Origin: Vanilla planifolia | Lineage: Eukaryota > Streptophyta > Magnoliopsida > Asparagales > Orchidaceae | DNA: 64,000 nt | Assembly (NCBI GenBank): GCA_023846275.1 | Contig: JAIUJO010000070.1 | Coordinates: 942,501 to 1,006,500, forward strand | Direction of reading: 5' to 3' | Shown: piece after piece, positions 12,338 to 26,747 of the stretch | Position numbering within the stretch: the stretch's first letter is position 1 | Layout of the letters: each line of letters opens with the position of its first letter | The notes under the pieces: model-generated | Seen by the model: only the letters and a program-made list of their open reading frames with translations | Told to the model about the DNA's origin: nothing | Databases searched by the model: none | Position numbers and translations under genes: made by a program

Positions 12338-15300
12338 ATATGATCAATGCAAAACAACTATCATTGGACTCTTCTTGATGAGCCTCCATCCATGTAAAAC
12401 TAGTTTTTTACATTTAAATGTATAGTTTTATAATTGTGCCACGTGTTACGAGACATTTTATTTCATACATTATTACATCATCATGGATTTTGTACTTTAC
12501 CTCTTTTGCATCATTTAATGTAAATTTTTTTACACAATTTATCTCATTTGTTCAAATTATTTTATTTCATTTTATTATGTTATTGAGAAACTCTAATTCC
12601 TCTCTTACTTCATGTTGCTTTGAATTAGTCATATTTTATTGGTTCAATTTTTCTCATTTTAGCATTAAAATATATTTAATTAAAAGTAAAATAAATTTTT
12701 ATTCTTGTTTACTTTATCATAAGAAGTTCAAATTGAGAAGAAAACCATTTAACTCTAAACCTCTTCTCATGAAAACTTTACATCACATTGATTTTGTAAT
12801 ATTATATTAATTCAATTTGTTTTATTTTATTCCAAATACATATTTATATAACATTAAAATAATAATTTACTATTATTTTTGTTAATTTAATGTGATAATT
12901 CACATTATTTGAGAATAACTTCTGGTCGAGATGAAACAAACACGAATTACTAGATGAGCTTTATCGCCCTAAATTTGCTATTCTATAACTTCAAATATTT
13001 TATTTTAAGGTTTTGGTTGATTTCATAAGAAGTTCTAATTTTTATTTGAATTGGTGATTAAGGATAACTAACTTTAGCTCTTTCATGTCTTACAATGTTT
13101 CTTTCTTATATAACTTATCCAATTTAATCAATCTTTTTGTTTTTATTGGGTTATATTATACATAATTCTAAAATTCTTCTCATGCGATTTTAATATTTCT
13201 TTTATTTTGTTATTTTATATTACAATAATTTACCACGTTCATGCAAAACACATATATATATAACATAAAAATAATAATTTATCATTCTTTATACTTATTT
13301 ATTTTTGTAATTCGATGCAATTACAAATGAAGACAAACCAAGATGAAGAAAACTTTGTTAGACTCATTAAGACGAGCTTTATCAGTCTAAATGTTCATTT
13401 CCATATGATAAAATATTTTTCTTTCAGTGGTAAGGCATGCTCTATGAGACATTTTAATTCTTAATTTGATAAATGTGAATTTGACACTTGAACTCGTGGG
13501 TATCTTGGATTTGAGATTTCTAGTTCAATTTATCACTTTTTTATAGATTATTTTCTTTGATTTTATTATCTTACAATGTAACTAAAAGTATTTGTTCTTA
13601 TGACCTTTATGTTGCTTTGATTTGTTTGATTACATTTCTTCAATTTATCTAGTTTTAACATTAATATATATTAACATGATATTGAAACTATATTTTATTA
13701 TCATTTATACTAATGTTTTTTAGTAATTAAATCTAATTTGGAATTTTTTTATTATAAAAAAAATTATTTGTTTAATGTTAATTAGCTCTATCCAATTAAA
13801 ATTTTGTTTTACATTTTTTAATTTTTTTCTTTTTATGATTTTTGTGTTATTTAAGTGACAATCAATTCATACATATTTTGTATGCTAGAATGCAACTTTC
13901 TTGTGCAATTTATTTCATTTATTCGAACTTTTGTTTCAATTATGTTATACTATAATGTAACTCTAATTCCTCTCTTATTCAACCTTTACATCATTTTGAT
14001 TTCGTTATATTATATAATTTTAAGATGAAATAAATGTTGTTGGACATGCCTAAAAAAGCCTTATTTTTATAAACATTAATTTTTTGTATTTACAAATATT
14101 ATATTTTTTATAGTTGTTGTAAACATTGCAAGGTATTTTGATAAAAACTTGATTTGGTAATCAATTTTTAATGATGTTACACATGATCTCTTTAATATCT
14201 TGGATTGTAACCTTCTTATATAGCTTATCTCATTTCTTTAAATTCTTTTTATTGGTTTGATTATATTTCTATGTAACTTTGAATCATGAATCATATGACA
14301 TTTACATCACTTTGATTTAGTTATGTCACATTTCTTCAATTTATGCAATTGAATACCAGTATATATTTAATATTACAATAATAATTTATTATGATTTATG
14401 CTTGTTTATATTTGAAAATTACAATAATTTAAAAGTGGTCTAACTGAAGCAAAACAAATGTCATTTGACTTCACTTGTATTAATTTTTAATTTTTTTATT
14501 GATTTAAGTATTTTATTTTATGTAGTTTCAACATAGTTTGGAAGACATTTTAAATTCACACCTCAACACATGTTTGATAATTTTATGTAATTTTTTTTAT
14601 GGTTTATCTTATTTTTTCAATTTTTTTTTCAAATTGTTTCATTTAGCTCTATAAATTAAATATTCCTTTTTTTCAATGTTTTTAGTAGTTATTCTCTAAT
14701 GTTTTGATACACTTTATGAGGCATTTGTATTTCTACCATATTTTACTGTGTTGTTTGTTGTCTTGGTAGCATAGTAACTTCTAATGCGACTATTTTTGTA
14801 TAAATAAACTTACTCTTTCAAACATTTTTCCTTGATTTTATTGTGTAACTATTTAACACTACAACTTCTTTTCTATGACTAGTATCTGGCTTTTACTAGG
14901 TTCTATTATATTGCTTAAATTTTCTTATTTTTCATCTTTAATATATATTTAATTAATGTTTAAATAATATTTAATTATTATTTTTGAGTATTATATTTGG
15001 TAATACTTTGCAATTCCAAATGATCATCAATTTAGAAAAAAAAAATTTAATTCGATTCACATCAACATGCTATATCAAATTAAATATTGTTTGTAAGAGT
15101 TTGTCATAGTTTTCGAGATGTTTTAATTCATAACTTATTTGATGAGCAAGGATGTTACCCTTTATCTTTCTATTATATTGGAACTCAATTTTCTTGTACA
15201 ATTTATCTTTTTTATTAAATTTTTTCATATTTGTTAATCACATTACATTTTAAGTTATATTTACTTGTTAATACAAAATATTTTTTTATGTATGATTATT

Positions 15301-17962
15301 TACTTTTTTAATTGGTAATAAATTTAATCAATGTTTTATCAAGAAAAACAAATGTCAATGTACTCATTTTGATGAGATTAATCTAATCAAATATTAATTT
15401 TTATTTTTAAATATTTTATTGTTTTAACTTTGACATATTTTATGAGTTATTGTGTGTCACATTGAATATGGTGGTGAATGATGTATCATTTAACATCTTT
15501 AATATCTTGAAATATATCTTTCCCAAGTGATTTCTTTAATTTTTTTCAATTTTTTTGTTTCAATTTGTTATTGTATTATGTAACTCTAAATATTATCTTT
15601 TGTGCACATTTATAATGAACTTATTTTGTAATAAAATAATTTATGAAACTCTCATATCTTAACTTTAATATATATGTGCTAAATATCGAAATAATAAGAC
15701 TAAACAAATAATGTTGAATACATTTCAATGTGCTCCATCAATTTAAGTATTCATTTCTAAATACTTAAATATTTTTAGTTTTTAGGTTTTGGTGTACTTT
15801 ATAAAATATTTAGGTTGTTGCTGAATTTCATGATTAAGGATTTTACAATAAAACACCATATGGCCTTGGAATGCAGTTTACATGAACAATTTGCCTCATT
15901 TCATTAAATCTTTAGACTTGATTAGGATATATTTCTATACAAGTCTACATCTCTTCTTGTATGACATTACATGAATTTAATTTGGTCATATTACAATAAT
16001 TAACTTTATTATTATTAGTGCTTATATTATTAAGTAATTTAAATAATTTCAAATGAGGTTTACTCTAGAGGTAACAATTGTTATCAAAATCTTCTTGATG
16101 AGCCCTATCATTGCAATTATAGTTTTTAACATTTTTTAAATATTTTTTCTAAAGTTTTGGCGTACGTATTTAGACACTTTGATTAGCACAAGATTTCACG
16201 ATCGATAATATTATACTCGATTTCTTTTGTTTTTTGTAATGTAGCTTTTGAATATCAGTGTCTTTAATTTTAAAATTTTTTACTTTGATTTCATTAAATT
16301 ACTATAAATCTCTAATTCTCTTCTTATACTACGTTTAAATATTTTAGAATTTGTAATATTGCAATTGTACAACTTATTTTATTTAAACATTAATATATAT
16401 TTACTAAATATTAAAATAACAATACATTATTATTTATGGATATTTACATTACTAGTACATAGTATTTCAAAATAATGTATGATCAAGACAAAAAGTCATT
16501 CAACTCATTTAAATGAGCTCTATTCCATTAAATATTTTTGTCTAAATTGTTAAATATTTTAGTTTTTATAGATTTGGTTGATTTTACAAGCAATTCTTAT
16601 TCATACCCAATTTCGTAATCGAGAATGTTAAACTCAAGATCCCTAGTATCTTGGAGTATAGATTTCTCATACAACTTCATTACTTTAAATAATATTTATG
16701 GGAAATTTGCATTTCCATGATTTGAATATATTACACTATAATAATTTATCTAACTTTGGTGTTAACATATATTTACTTTGTATTAAATGTATAATTTTTT
16801 ATTATTTTTTGTTATTTTCTTTTGTAATTCGTAGCACTCCCAAATGAGGTATGGCTTAAAATAAGCATATGATCATTAGATTCATCTCAGCAATTTATAT
16901 CCAATTTATTATTCTATTTTATATTTTTCAATATTTTTTCTATGATTTTAGAATGTTTTATGAGACATTTTATTTTTTACCTTATTTTTATGATCGAACA
17001 TGTCACACTTAATATCCATAATATATTTGAATGTAGCTTTAACATAGAATTTTTCTCATTTATTTTTTACCTTTTTGAGGCATTTGACTGCTACATGGTT
17101 TCAAGATCGAGAATAATTTGCTTGATTTATTTAGTTTTCTTGGAAAAAAAACTTTTCTATATAGTTTATCTTATTACTTCAAATGTTTTGCTTTGATTTT
17201 ATTTTATTACTTTGTAACATTAAATCCCTTCTCATATGACATTTATATTATTTTGATTTGGTCTTATTATGTTGATTCAATTTTGGTGATTTTAGCTATT
17301 ATACATTTTCTTAATAATAAAAATAATAATATATTTTTTTCAAGATTATTCATGTTCTTAAATTTTAATAATTCTAAGCAAGGAGATCAACATAAATCAT
17401 TGTTGGATTAATCTGCATGTTCTATATAAAATTAAATTTTTATTTTTTCTAATTTTAAATTTATTTTTTCTAAGTGTTTTGTGAAGTTTAAAATATTCTT
17501 TTATCTTTAGATATTTTGTGAATTAAGCAAGTTACACTTATTGACTTTAATATCTTGGAAGAAAATTTTTGGTACAATATATTAAATTTTTTTATTTTTT
17601 TCTTCTATTTTGATATATTATTGTATAGCTCTAATCTCTTATAATGTGATTTTTACATTGCTTTAGTCATCGTTATGTATATTGGCTAAATTTACCTCTT
17701 TTAACCTTTACTATATGTTTAATTATTATTAAAATTACAATTTCTTATTGTTTAAGATTATTTTTATAGTAATTGTAGTAATTTAAAAAATTGTCTGTTT
17801 GGGAAGAACAAATATTTTTGGACTCATCTTGACATGATCTATCTTCTTAAATTATCATTTTTGTAATTTTAAATATTTTAGGTTCTTAGAATTTGGCATG
17901 CTTTAGTACATATTTTTATTTGTATCTCATTTAATGATGAATAATGTTACACTTCATCTTGT
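12338..17962 (+). repeat. Satellite array, plus orientation (array 2a)
   Basis: The array starts mid-monomer at TGATCAATGCAAAACAAC, matching the GATCGAGATGAAACAAAC box. GAGACATTTT-box equivalents occur near 12,450, 13,021, 13,446, 13,851, 14,132, 14,545, 14,715, 15,113, 15,437, 15,800, 16,170, 16,580 and 16,960. Spacings are mostly 360-425 bp, with shorter truncated units. The first unit is abnormally long because two partial monomers are joined near 12,720. The 130-codon frame at 12,418-12,810 and the frames at 16,942-17,411 are satellite translations and are not called as genes. Confidence 0.9.
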
Positions 17963-18492
17963 TACAGTTTTAAATGCTTGATATGTCGATATAGGCATAA
18001 AAAGTCGATCTGGAAAAGATTTAAAGCTTGTTCTCCATTACTTAAACTGGCTAACATGTTTGGTGACTACAATTCCTAACATATTTATAACAGCTACCTT
18101 TCTTGAGGTGTCATCCATCCCTTTGGTTCATATTCCAAATTAGCTAATTTTTCTTTTATTTTTTTTAAATATTGCTACTTTCACTAATTAGTTATTGCAA
18201 TTATAATATACTTTTTCAAATGTTACTAAGAAAATTCTAAAATATAATTAATTTAAGTGAAATTTAACTTTTTTCTTATAAATAATATGTATACCAAGCA
18301 TAACATTAAAAAAAAAATATATTAAAATAAAAAAAAATAATTTCAAATTGTATCTCTTTATGAATCAAACAATGTTGATCTTCATGAGATTTAACATTTC
18401 ACATCTTCTTCTTTATGTTCTCCCATGAAGATGAGCATCGAATTCTTGAAATATGAAAGTTTATTAAAAAAATACTTAGGTATTTTTTTGTC
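17962..18492. other. Non-satellite insert in array 2
   Basis: Satellite sequence stops in the conserved core (GTTACACTTCATCTTGTTACAG) and resumes at AACACCATTACTAGG, which matches the AACATCATTGGACTC box. The roughly 530 bp between has no monomer landmarks and includes C-richer stretches (CTTGAGGTGTCATCCATCC, TTCTCCCATGAAGATGAGC) and A-runs near 18,310-18,335. No open frame, inverted terminal repeat or target duplication is visible. Probably an old insertion or unrelated filler. Confidence 0.55.
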
Positions 18493-21400
18493 AAACAAAA
18501 CACCATTACTAGGCAACAAAAATGAGCTTTATTTAATCAAATATTCATTTTCATTATTTTAAATACTTTAAATTTTATAGTTTTGATCTATTTTATGAGA
18601 TATCATTATTCATAATAAATTTAATGACCAATAATGTTTTCAAAGACCTTTAGAATTTATTCATTTATTCAAAAAATTTTCTTTTATTTTGTTGTACTAC
18701 TATATAACTCTAATTTTCATCTTGACTAACATTGACATCACTTTAAAATGGTTTTATTATATTACTTTAATTTATATCATTTCAACTTTAACGTAATTTT
18801 TTCTTAATGGCAAAACAATAATTTGTTATCATTTATACTTATTTAATTTGGTGATAATTTCAAATGAGTCCCAATTAAGACGAAGCATATATCATTATGT
18901 TTGCTTTAAGAAGCTTCATTCAAGCAATTTTTTTTATACTTTAAAATGTTTAATAGTTTTGGTGTGTTTTATGAGTCATTCAGATTCATACATGAATAGA
19001 CAATAAAAAATGTCACACTTGATATCCTCAGTACCTTCATATTCAAGTTTGAATCATAATTTCTTATTTGTTTCAATATTTTAATTTGATTTTATTATAT
19101 GATTATGAAATTTTGATTCCTTTTTTATGTGACCTCAATATAACTTTCATTTTGACGTACATGTCTACTTTAATTTCTTTAATTTTTTTTCAATATTTAT
19201 TTAAACAATTATGATATATTATTATAATTTACACTTGTGTACTTTTTATAATTCATAGTATTGCAAAACAAAGGTCAAACCATGATAAAAAAAAGTTGTC
19301 ATCTAACTCATCTCTATGAGCTCTCTAATTAAATATTATTTTCTATATTTTAAAATTTTTTTTTTCTAAACTTTTGAAATATTTTATAAGAAATTTCAAT
19401 TTGTATCTTATTTGATGACAGATGATGCCTCAATTTCCTATGTGCTTTCAAAGTTTACTGTTCAACACAATTTTATTCATTTCTTTTAATTTTTTTACTT
19501 TTTTTTAGTTGTGTTACTATATCACAGTTAATCATCTCTTATGTCACCTTTGCATGGTTTTTATTTTTATGATAAATTAGTTGAATTTGCTAGTTTTTAA
19601 CTTTAATATCTATTTAATAATAAGTTTCTTTTATAATTTATGCTTACTTACTATGGTAAATCTTAGCAATTCTAAATAAGGTATAATTGAGTGGAAACTA
19701 ACATCATTGGACTCATCTTAAAGAGATTTGTCCAATCAAATATTCAATTTCATATTTTTAAATATTTTATGTTCATTTGTTTTTGCATGGTTTATAAGGT
19801 ATTTTTGTTCATGCATTTTTTTATTTATATGAGTGTTACACTCTAATAACTTAGCTTCTTTAAATCTGAAATTTGCCATATCATTTCTTCAAATTTTTAT
19901 CAATGAATCAGTTGTATTATTTTGTTTCAAATTAACTCCTTTTGGCTTTAATATAAACTTTATTAATATTAATGTAATAACTTTTTTTTATAAATCCTTA
20001 TTTTTTTTGGTAATTCATAGTAATTCCAAATAAGATAAATTAAGGCAAAAAAGTTATCATTGTATTCATTTTGATGAGCTCCATCGAATAAAATTTTAAA
20101 TTAAATATTTCTAAATGTTTAGTTTTATAATATTTTTCGCATTATTTTTTAATGAATTAATGTAGTACCATATTTGGTTACTGAGGTTATTACCCTTGAT
20201 CTCCCTAGTGTCTTACAATGCAACCTTCTCGTACAATTTATATCATTCTCTTTAGAAGCTTTGCTCTGAGTTGGTTATTTAAATATTTAACTTTATGTCT
20301 CAACTCTAATGACCTTTACATTACCATGACTTGGTAATATTATATTGCTTTAATTAATCTCAGTTTACTTTTAATATATATATTTATTAAATATTAAAAA
20401 ATAATTTGTTAATATTTATGCTTATTTATTTGTGTTGTTCATAGTAATTCATTATTAGATCCATATCAATGCTGTTAGAAAAGTCTCGTCAAGCTTTTTT
20501 TAATAATATATTATTTATATATTTTAAAATATTTAATTTTATATATATTGGGAAAATTTTATGGGACAATATAATGCTAACTTCATTTGATGATTAAGGA
20601 TGTTACAAAGAATCCCTTTTTCTTGTGTAATGCAACAATCCTTTATGATTTATTCAATTTGTAAAAAACTTTTGTTTTGATTTTGTTATATTAAAATGTT
20701 TACCAAAATCTGTTATGTTGTGACATTTATATTGCAATGATTTTTTTAAATTACACAAATTTAATTTATTTTATTTTAATTTAAATATTTATTTAATTAA
20801 TATTACTATTAATATTTAGGTTTATTTATTCTTATTTAATTTGGATGTTTGTAGTAATTTAGAATGAGCTTTGACAGAGAAGAACCTAATGTTAATGGAC
20901 TATACTAGAAAAATGTCATTTAAATAAATATTCATTTCGATATTTTTAAATATTTTCTCTTGAAGGTTTTTAACTCTTCTAAAAACATTAAAATTTGCAC
21001 CAGATTTGATGATTAAGGATAATGGATTCAACATCCTTTGTATTTTAAGCTCTAATATTCTATTGTAATTTGTCTAATTTAATGAAATGTTTTTATTTAG
21101 ATTTATTTCTATGTTACAGTGCATCTTCTCTCAATTGACCTTTACATCACTTAAATTTTGTTGCATTACATTGCTTCATTTTATATAATTTTACTTTTAA
21201 TATACATTTATTTAATATAAAAACTTTAATTTATTATTATTTGTGGTTATTTAATTGGTATTTTATAGTATTTCAAACAAGGTGTACTCTACCCAAAACA
21301 AATCTCATTTAACTTATCTCAAAGTAGTCTATTCAATAAAATATTAATTTCAATATTTTCAAATAATTTATTTTCTACTGTTTTACATCTTTTGAGAGAC

Positions 21401-24400
21401 ATTTTTATTCGCACTTAAATTAATGATTAGTAATATTACAGTAGGTCTCCTTAAAATCATGAAATATAACTTTCTTTTATATTTGATCTAAATTATTCAA
21501 AGTTTTTCTTTTGGTTTCATTGTTTTATTGTGTAACTCTAACTCTCCACTCATATGACCTATACATAACTCTAATTTAGTTACATTACCTTGCTTCAATT
21601 TATCATCTCTCAACTTTAATATATATTTATTTAATATTAAAAAATATTTTTTTATTACTTTACCTTATTTGCTTATGTAATTCATAATAATTCAAAACTA
21701 AATTTGATCTACATGAAACAAATGTCATTAAACTCACTTCAATGTGTTTTATCGATTAAATATTTATTCTTATATTTATAAGTATGTCAATTTTTATTTT
21801 TTTAGTTTTCTTTAAGAGATATTTTTATTGATACCATATTTGATAAACTAATATTGTTGCTCTTTATCATCAAATTTTTGTTGATGCCAGATCTAATTTT
21901 TTTTTAAATTTCTATTTTATTTTATTTTATTAATTTGCAACTAAAAATCTTCTCTATTATGATGTTTTTATAATTTTTATTGTTTTATTATGTTTTCTTA
22001 CTTTAATTCTAATTAAAATTAATATATATTTATTTAATCTTATAAAATGTAATATTATTTATGGTTATTTACTTTTTGAATTTATACTAATTTCAAATGA
22101 GATTTAGTCGAGATGAAATAAAAGTCATTGTACTTATCTTCATGAGCTCTATATCATTAAAACATTCTTTTTAAATATATAAATATTTTTTATTCTAGTA
22201 TTTCAACATGTTTTGCATGAGATTTAGATTTATACCATTTTTCATGATTGATGATGTTATACTTAGTCTCTAGTATTTTGGAATGCATTGTCTTGTATAA
22301 CTTGTATTATTTCTTAACATTTTGTACTTTGATTTTGCTATGTTATTATGGAACTCCAAATCTCTTATTGTGTCACTAATTTCTCATTTTGATTTGTTTA
22401 TATTATATCACTTAAAGTTTTCAAAGTTTAGCTTTTAAATAACACTTTAGTAAAATTTTTGCTTATTTACATTGGAAATTCATAGAAATTCTGAAGGACA
22501 TTTGATCGAGATGGAACAAATGTTGATTGACTTTTCTCGATGCACTATATCCAATTAGATATATTTATTATTAAATTTTTACGAATTTCATTTTTTATTG
22601 GTATTTTTAAAAGCATTTCAATTGCCACATATTTCCAGATTAATGATATTACCCTTGATTTCTTTAGTATATCCGAATTTAGCTATCCTATACAATCAAA
22701 CTCATTTATTTAAATTTTTGACATTCATATATTAGTTTCATCTTTTCTAAAAAATTAAAAAATAAATTATTACAATTTAAGTTCATTTACTTTAGTAGTT
22801 AACAATGATTCAAAATAATTTTTAATCTAGGCAAAACAAAACGACTTCCATATAATTAAATATTAAATTTATTTTAATTATAAATATCTTAATTATTTTG
22901 TTTTTGAATGTCTCACTAGATTTTTTATTTCATAGCTTAATTTATAGCCAGGAATTTCGTACTTAATCTCCTCATTATCTTGTTATAATCTTTCTATTAA
23001 ACTTTGAGCAATTTATTTAAATTTTCTTTTTTTATTTTCTTATTAAGCTATGTAACTATACATCTTCTTTGTTGTGACATCTATAAACCCTTAATTTTGT
23101 TACATTACAATGCTTCATTTCATTTTATTTTTGCTTTAGCATATATTTATTAAATAATGAAATAATAATTGTTTATTTTTATACTTATATACTTTTGTAA
23201 TTGGCAGTAATTCCAAAAGAAGTCTAATTGAGAAAAAATTACTATCACTTGACTCATCTCCATAAGCTTTACCAAATTAAACTTTGATTTATATATATTT
23301 AAATATTTTATCTTCTAATATTTTTGCATCCTTTGCAAGACATTCTGATTCTTATGTAACTTAATAAAAATGGTGCATTTGATGTACTTAATATCTTGCA
23401 ATGTAACATTTCCTTGCAATCTATGACATTACTTCAAATTGTTCACTTTAATTTAGTTATATTGCTATGCAACTCTAATCTCTTCTTTTGTAGCTTTTAT
23501 ATTGCTTTGATTTGGTAATGTTTCAATGATTTAATTTTACTCTCTTCAAATTGCATATTAAAATTTATGCCTATTTACTTTTGTAATTTGTAGTAATTCC
23601 AAATAAAGTTCAATTGAAATGAAAAAAAAAATCTTTAGGCTAAAATTATTTATATTAAAATTCTTTTTTATATATTCAAATTCTTTATTTCATGAAGTTT
23701 TCATAGGCTTTAGTAGACATTTTTAATTCTTGGAAGCTTTAACAATAAAGAATGTTACTCTCAATACCATTACCAACTTTGAATGCAACTTTCTTATATA
23801 ATTTATCTCATCTAATTAATTTTTTTATTTTATTACAATATATAACAACATAAATCTAAATCGACTCGCATGTGTCCTTTAAATCATTTTGATTTCATTT
23901 TATTAGATTGTTTGCATATATTTCGTTACAACTTTAACATATATTTACTTAATATTAAAATAATAATTTTTTAATCATTTTTTCATTTTTTTTGCAATTC
24001 TTACTAATATTAGTCTTGAACTCCTTAGTATCTTGCAATGTAATTTTCTAATACAATGTAACTCATTTATTCCAAATGTTTTGGTTAAATTAGTTACATT
24101 ATTATGTAACTATAAATTTCGTCTCATGTGACCTTTACATCACTTTTATTTTGATATATTTATTATATCAATTTATCTTATTTCAACTTTAATATATATT
24201 TAGTTAATATTAAAATAATAATTTTTTATTTGTTATGCTTGTTTTTAGTGAAAGTTTTTACTAATTATAATTGAGATCGATCTAGATGAAACAAACAATG
24301 CTGCATACATCTTTTCAAAGATCTATACATTAGATATTAATTTTCATATTTTTAAAAATTTTATTCTCAATCATTTTGCCATATTTTTATGACATTTTTA

Positions 24401-26722
24401 AGCATATCATATTTGACGATAGTACTTGACACATATGATCTCCTAAGCACCTTGCAATGCAAGTATATTATATAGTTGATGTGATTTCTTCAAGTTTTTT
24501 TTTGTTGGTTTGGTTATATTATTATCTATAAATTTTCTTATTTCTACTTTAATATAGATTTTTTTAATTTGAAAATGATAATTTATTATTATTTATAGTT
24601 ATTTTTTTGGAAATAAGTAATAATTCTAAATGAGACTTCATCTATATGAAACAAGAATTTTTTGGCTCATCTTTATAAGCTCTATCCTTTAACAAGTTCT
24701 TTTATATTTTTAATAATTTATTTTTCTATTGTTCTTGACAAGCTTTATGAAACAAGAGTTTTTTTGGCTCATCTTTATAACCTCTATCCTTTAACAAGTT
24801 CTTTTGTATTTTTAGTAATTTATTTTTCTATTGTTCTTGGCAAGCTTTATGAAATATTTTGATTCATACATAATTTGATGATCAAGGATGTTACATTTGA
24901 TCTTTATTATATCTTTGAATCCAGCTTTTCTATATAATTATCTCATTTTTTAATTGTTTTACTTTTTAGCACTAAATCTCCCATTTTTTAATGTCTTTTC
25001 AAATTTTATATTTTTTTGCATAAAACGAAAAATAAAAATTATTATTATTTATATTTATTTTCTTTTATAATACATATTAAATCTATACAAGTTTGATTTA
25101 TACAAAACAAATGTCATTACACTTATCTCAAAAGGCTTTATCCAAGAAAATATTTAATTTTGTATTTGAAGATATTTTTTTGTCAGATTTTGGCTTACTT
25201 TATGACATTTTTTTATTTGTAACTTATTTGATGAGTCAAGATGTTGCACTTATTTCTTTGGTATCATGAAATGTGTTATTTCTAGGCAATTTTTGTTAAT
25301 TCTTTAAATGTTTTATTTTGATTATGCTATTGGACTATGTAGCTCTAAATCTCTTTTAATGGACCATTCTATCACTTTGAATTGGTTATGTTATATTAAT
25401 TGAATTTATCTTATGTCATCTTTATTATATAATTATGAAATATCGAAGGAAGGCATTATTATTATTTACACTTGTTTACATTATTAATTCTAAATAATTC
25501 CTATGAAGTTCCAATATAATTGGAAAAACATTCATTAGAATTCTTTCAATGAGCTTGATTTAATTAAGTATTTACCTTTACATTTTTAAAAACATTTATT
25601 TCTTTTGTTTTCCTCATTTTACGAGACGTCTTGTGCAATACCAAATTTGATAACTAAGGATGCTAATCCTGATCTCCTTGGCACCTTGGAATTCAACTTT
25701 CCCTTTGTATTTATCTCATTTAATCTTCTTTTATGCCTTGATTTTGTTATTTTATTATTTAACTCTACATCTTATCTTATGTATTATTTACATCACCTTG
25801 ACTTTGATATATAACATTTCTTAAAATAATTGCACTACAATTTTAATATATATTTAATTTTGAAATTAGTTGTAAATCAAAACAAGGTCTGATCAAAATG
25901 AAACAAAAGTAATAGTGGCCCTCTCAATCTACTATGTCAAATTAAATATCATTTATTATATTTTAAGAATTTTATTTTTGATCTTTTTGGAATCACTTAG
26001 TTAAAAGTTATTTTTATTTGAAATTAATTTAATGATCATCGATGTTACACTTGATCCTTTTGACATCTTCAATTTCAATTTTGCAATAAACTTTATCTCA
26101 TTTCATCAAATGCTTTACTTATATTTGGCTATGTTACTTTGCAACACTAAATCTCTTATTGTGTTAATTTTACAATACTTTGATTTGGTTATGTTATATT
26201 TAGCTTATTTATAATTACTTATGTTTATTATTTTTCTTATAGACAATAATTTTGAATGAGGTGCAATCAAGATGACAGAAAGTAGTTGAACTAACTTTGC
26301 CAATGACATCAAATTAAACATTTATTTTTAGCTTTATTATTTTTTCCTAATTTTATGGTAGGTTTTACTAGATATTTCAATTTATATCTATATTAGGGTT
26401 GAGAATTTTACAATGGAACTCTAAAGTTTCTTGGAATAGAAGTTCTCTATACAATTTATCTCATTTCTTCAAATTCTTTACTTCAATTTTTGAATATTAC
26501 TTTGCAACTCTAAATATTCTCTTATGTCATGTTTAAATAGCTATGATTTAGTTTTATCATAATTCTTTAATTAATCTCTTTTCAAATTTAATATAAATTT
26601 ACTTAATTATAAAATAATAATTTATTATAATTTTTTTTTGTCATATTTAGTAATTCATAAAAATCCAAATGACATTCTATGTAGCTAAAGGAAAAATGGT
26701 TGGACCCATGTCAAAGAACTCA
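18493..26722 (+). repeat. Satellite array, plus orientation (array 2b)
   Basis: Continues array 2 after the insert. Conserved-core positions (GATGTTACAC and variants) at 24,887, 25,240, 25,659, 26,041 and about 26,405 give spacings of 353, 419, 382 and 364 bp. The unit at about 26,041-26,210 shows the sub-repeat structure clearly, with ~58-bp units starting at 26,091, 26,149 and about 26,204. The plus orientation ends at GGACCCATGTCAAAGAACTC (26,702-26,721), where the array flips. Frames at 19,833, 24,662, 25,605 and 26,032 lie in monomers and are not genes. Confidence 0.9.
24646..24848 (+). repeat. Recent ~101-bp partial tandem duplication inside a monomer
   Basis: Copy 1 (24,646-24,746, 101 bp) and copy 2 (24,747-24,848, 102 bp) both begin ATGAAACAAGA and contain GGCTCATCTTTATAA, CTCTATCCTTTAACAAG and TTTTTCTATTGTTCTTG. 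They differ at only a handful of positions, far fewer than separate any two ordinary neighbouring monomers here. ATGAAA follows copy 2 as well, suggesting slippage or unequal exchange at a short ATGAAA homology. It produces an internally repeated 66-codon frame that is not a gene. Confidence 0.95.
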
Positions 26723-26747
26723 TTGTAAAGTATTGCTATATAAGACA

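Larger units (their letters stand above)
9415..12338. other. Unique (non-satellite) segment between opposed arrays
   Basis: No satellite landmarks are recognisable. Base composition is more varied than in the arrays, with C-rich stretches such as TTGCCTCCTCCCTTGACG and GCAGGTTCAGCAACTAAGG. It separates a minus-orientation array from a plus-orientation one. It holds two coding-like minus-strand remnants (9,647-10,330 and 11,111-11,251). The rest, about 10,330-11,100 and 11,260-12,330, shows no open frame or repeat I can identify. The frame at 10,566-10,796 (minus) is hydrophobic and AT-driven and is not called. No terminal repeats or target-site duplication were found. Confidence 0.7.

Noticed and set aside
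12418..12810. 130-codon open frame, the longest in the window
   Set aside because: It translates two partial satellite monomers joined near 12,720. The composition (Phe, Ile, Leu, Ser, Tyr) is that of any T-rich frame and there is no domain or motif.
17118..17411. 97-codon plus-strand frame overlapping another at 16,942-17,196
   Set aside because: Both cover satellite monomers in different frames; neither has start context or recognisable domains.
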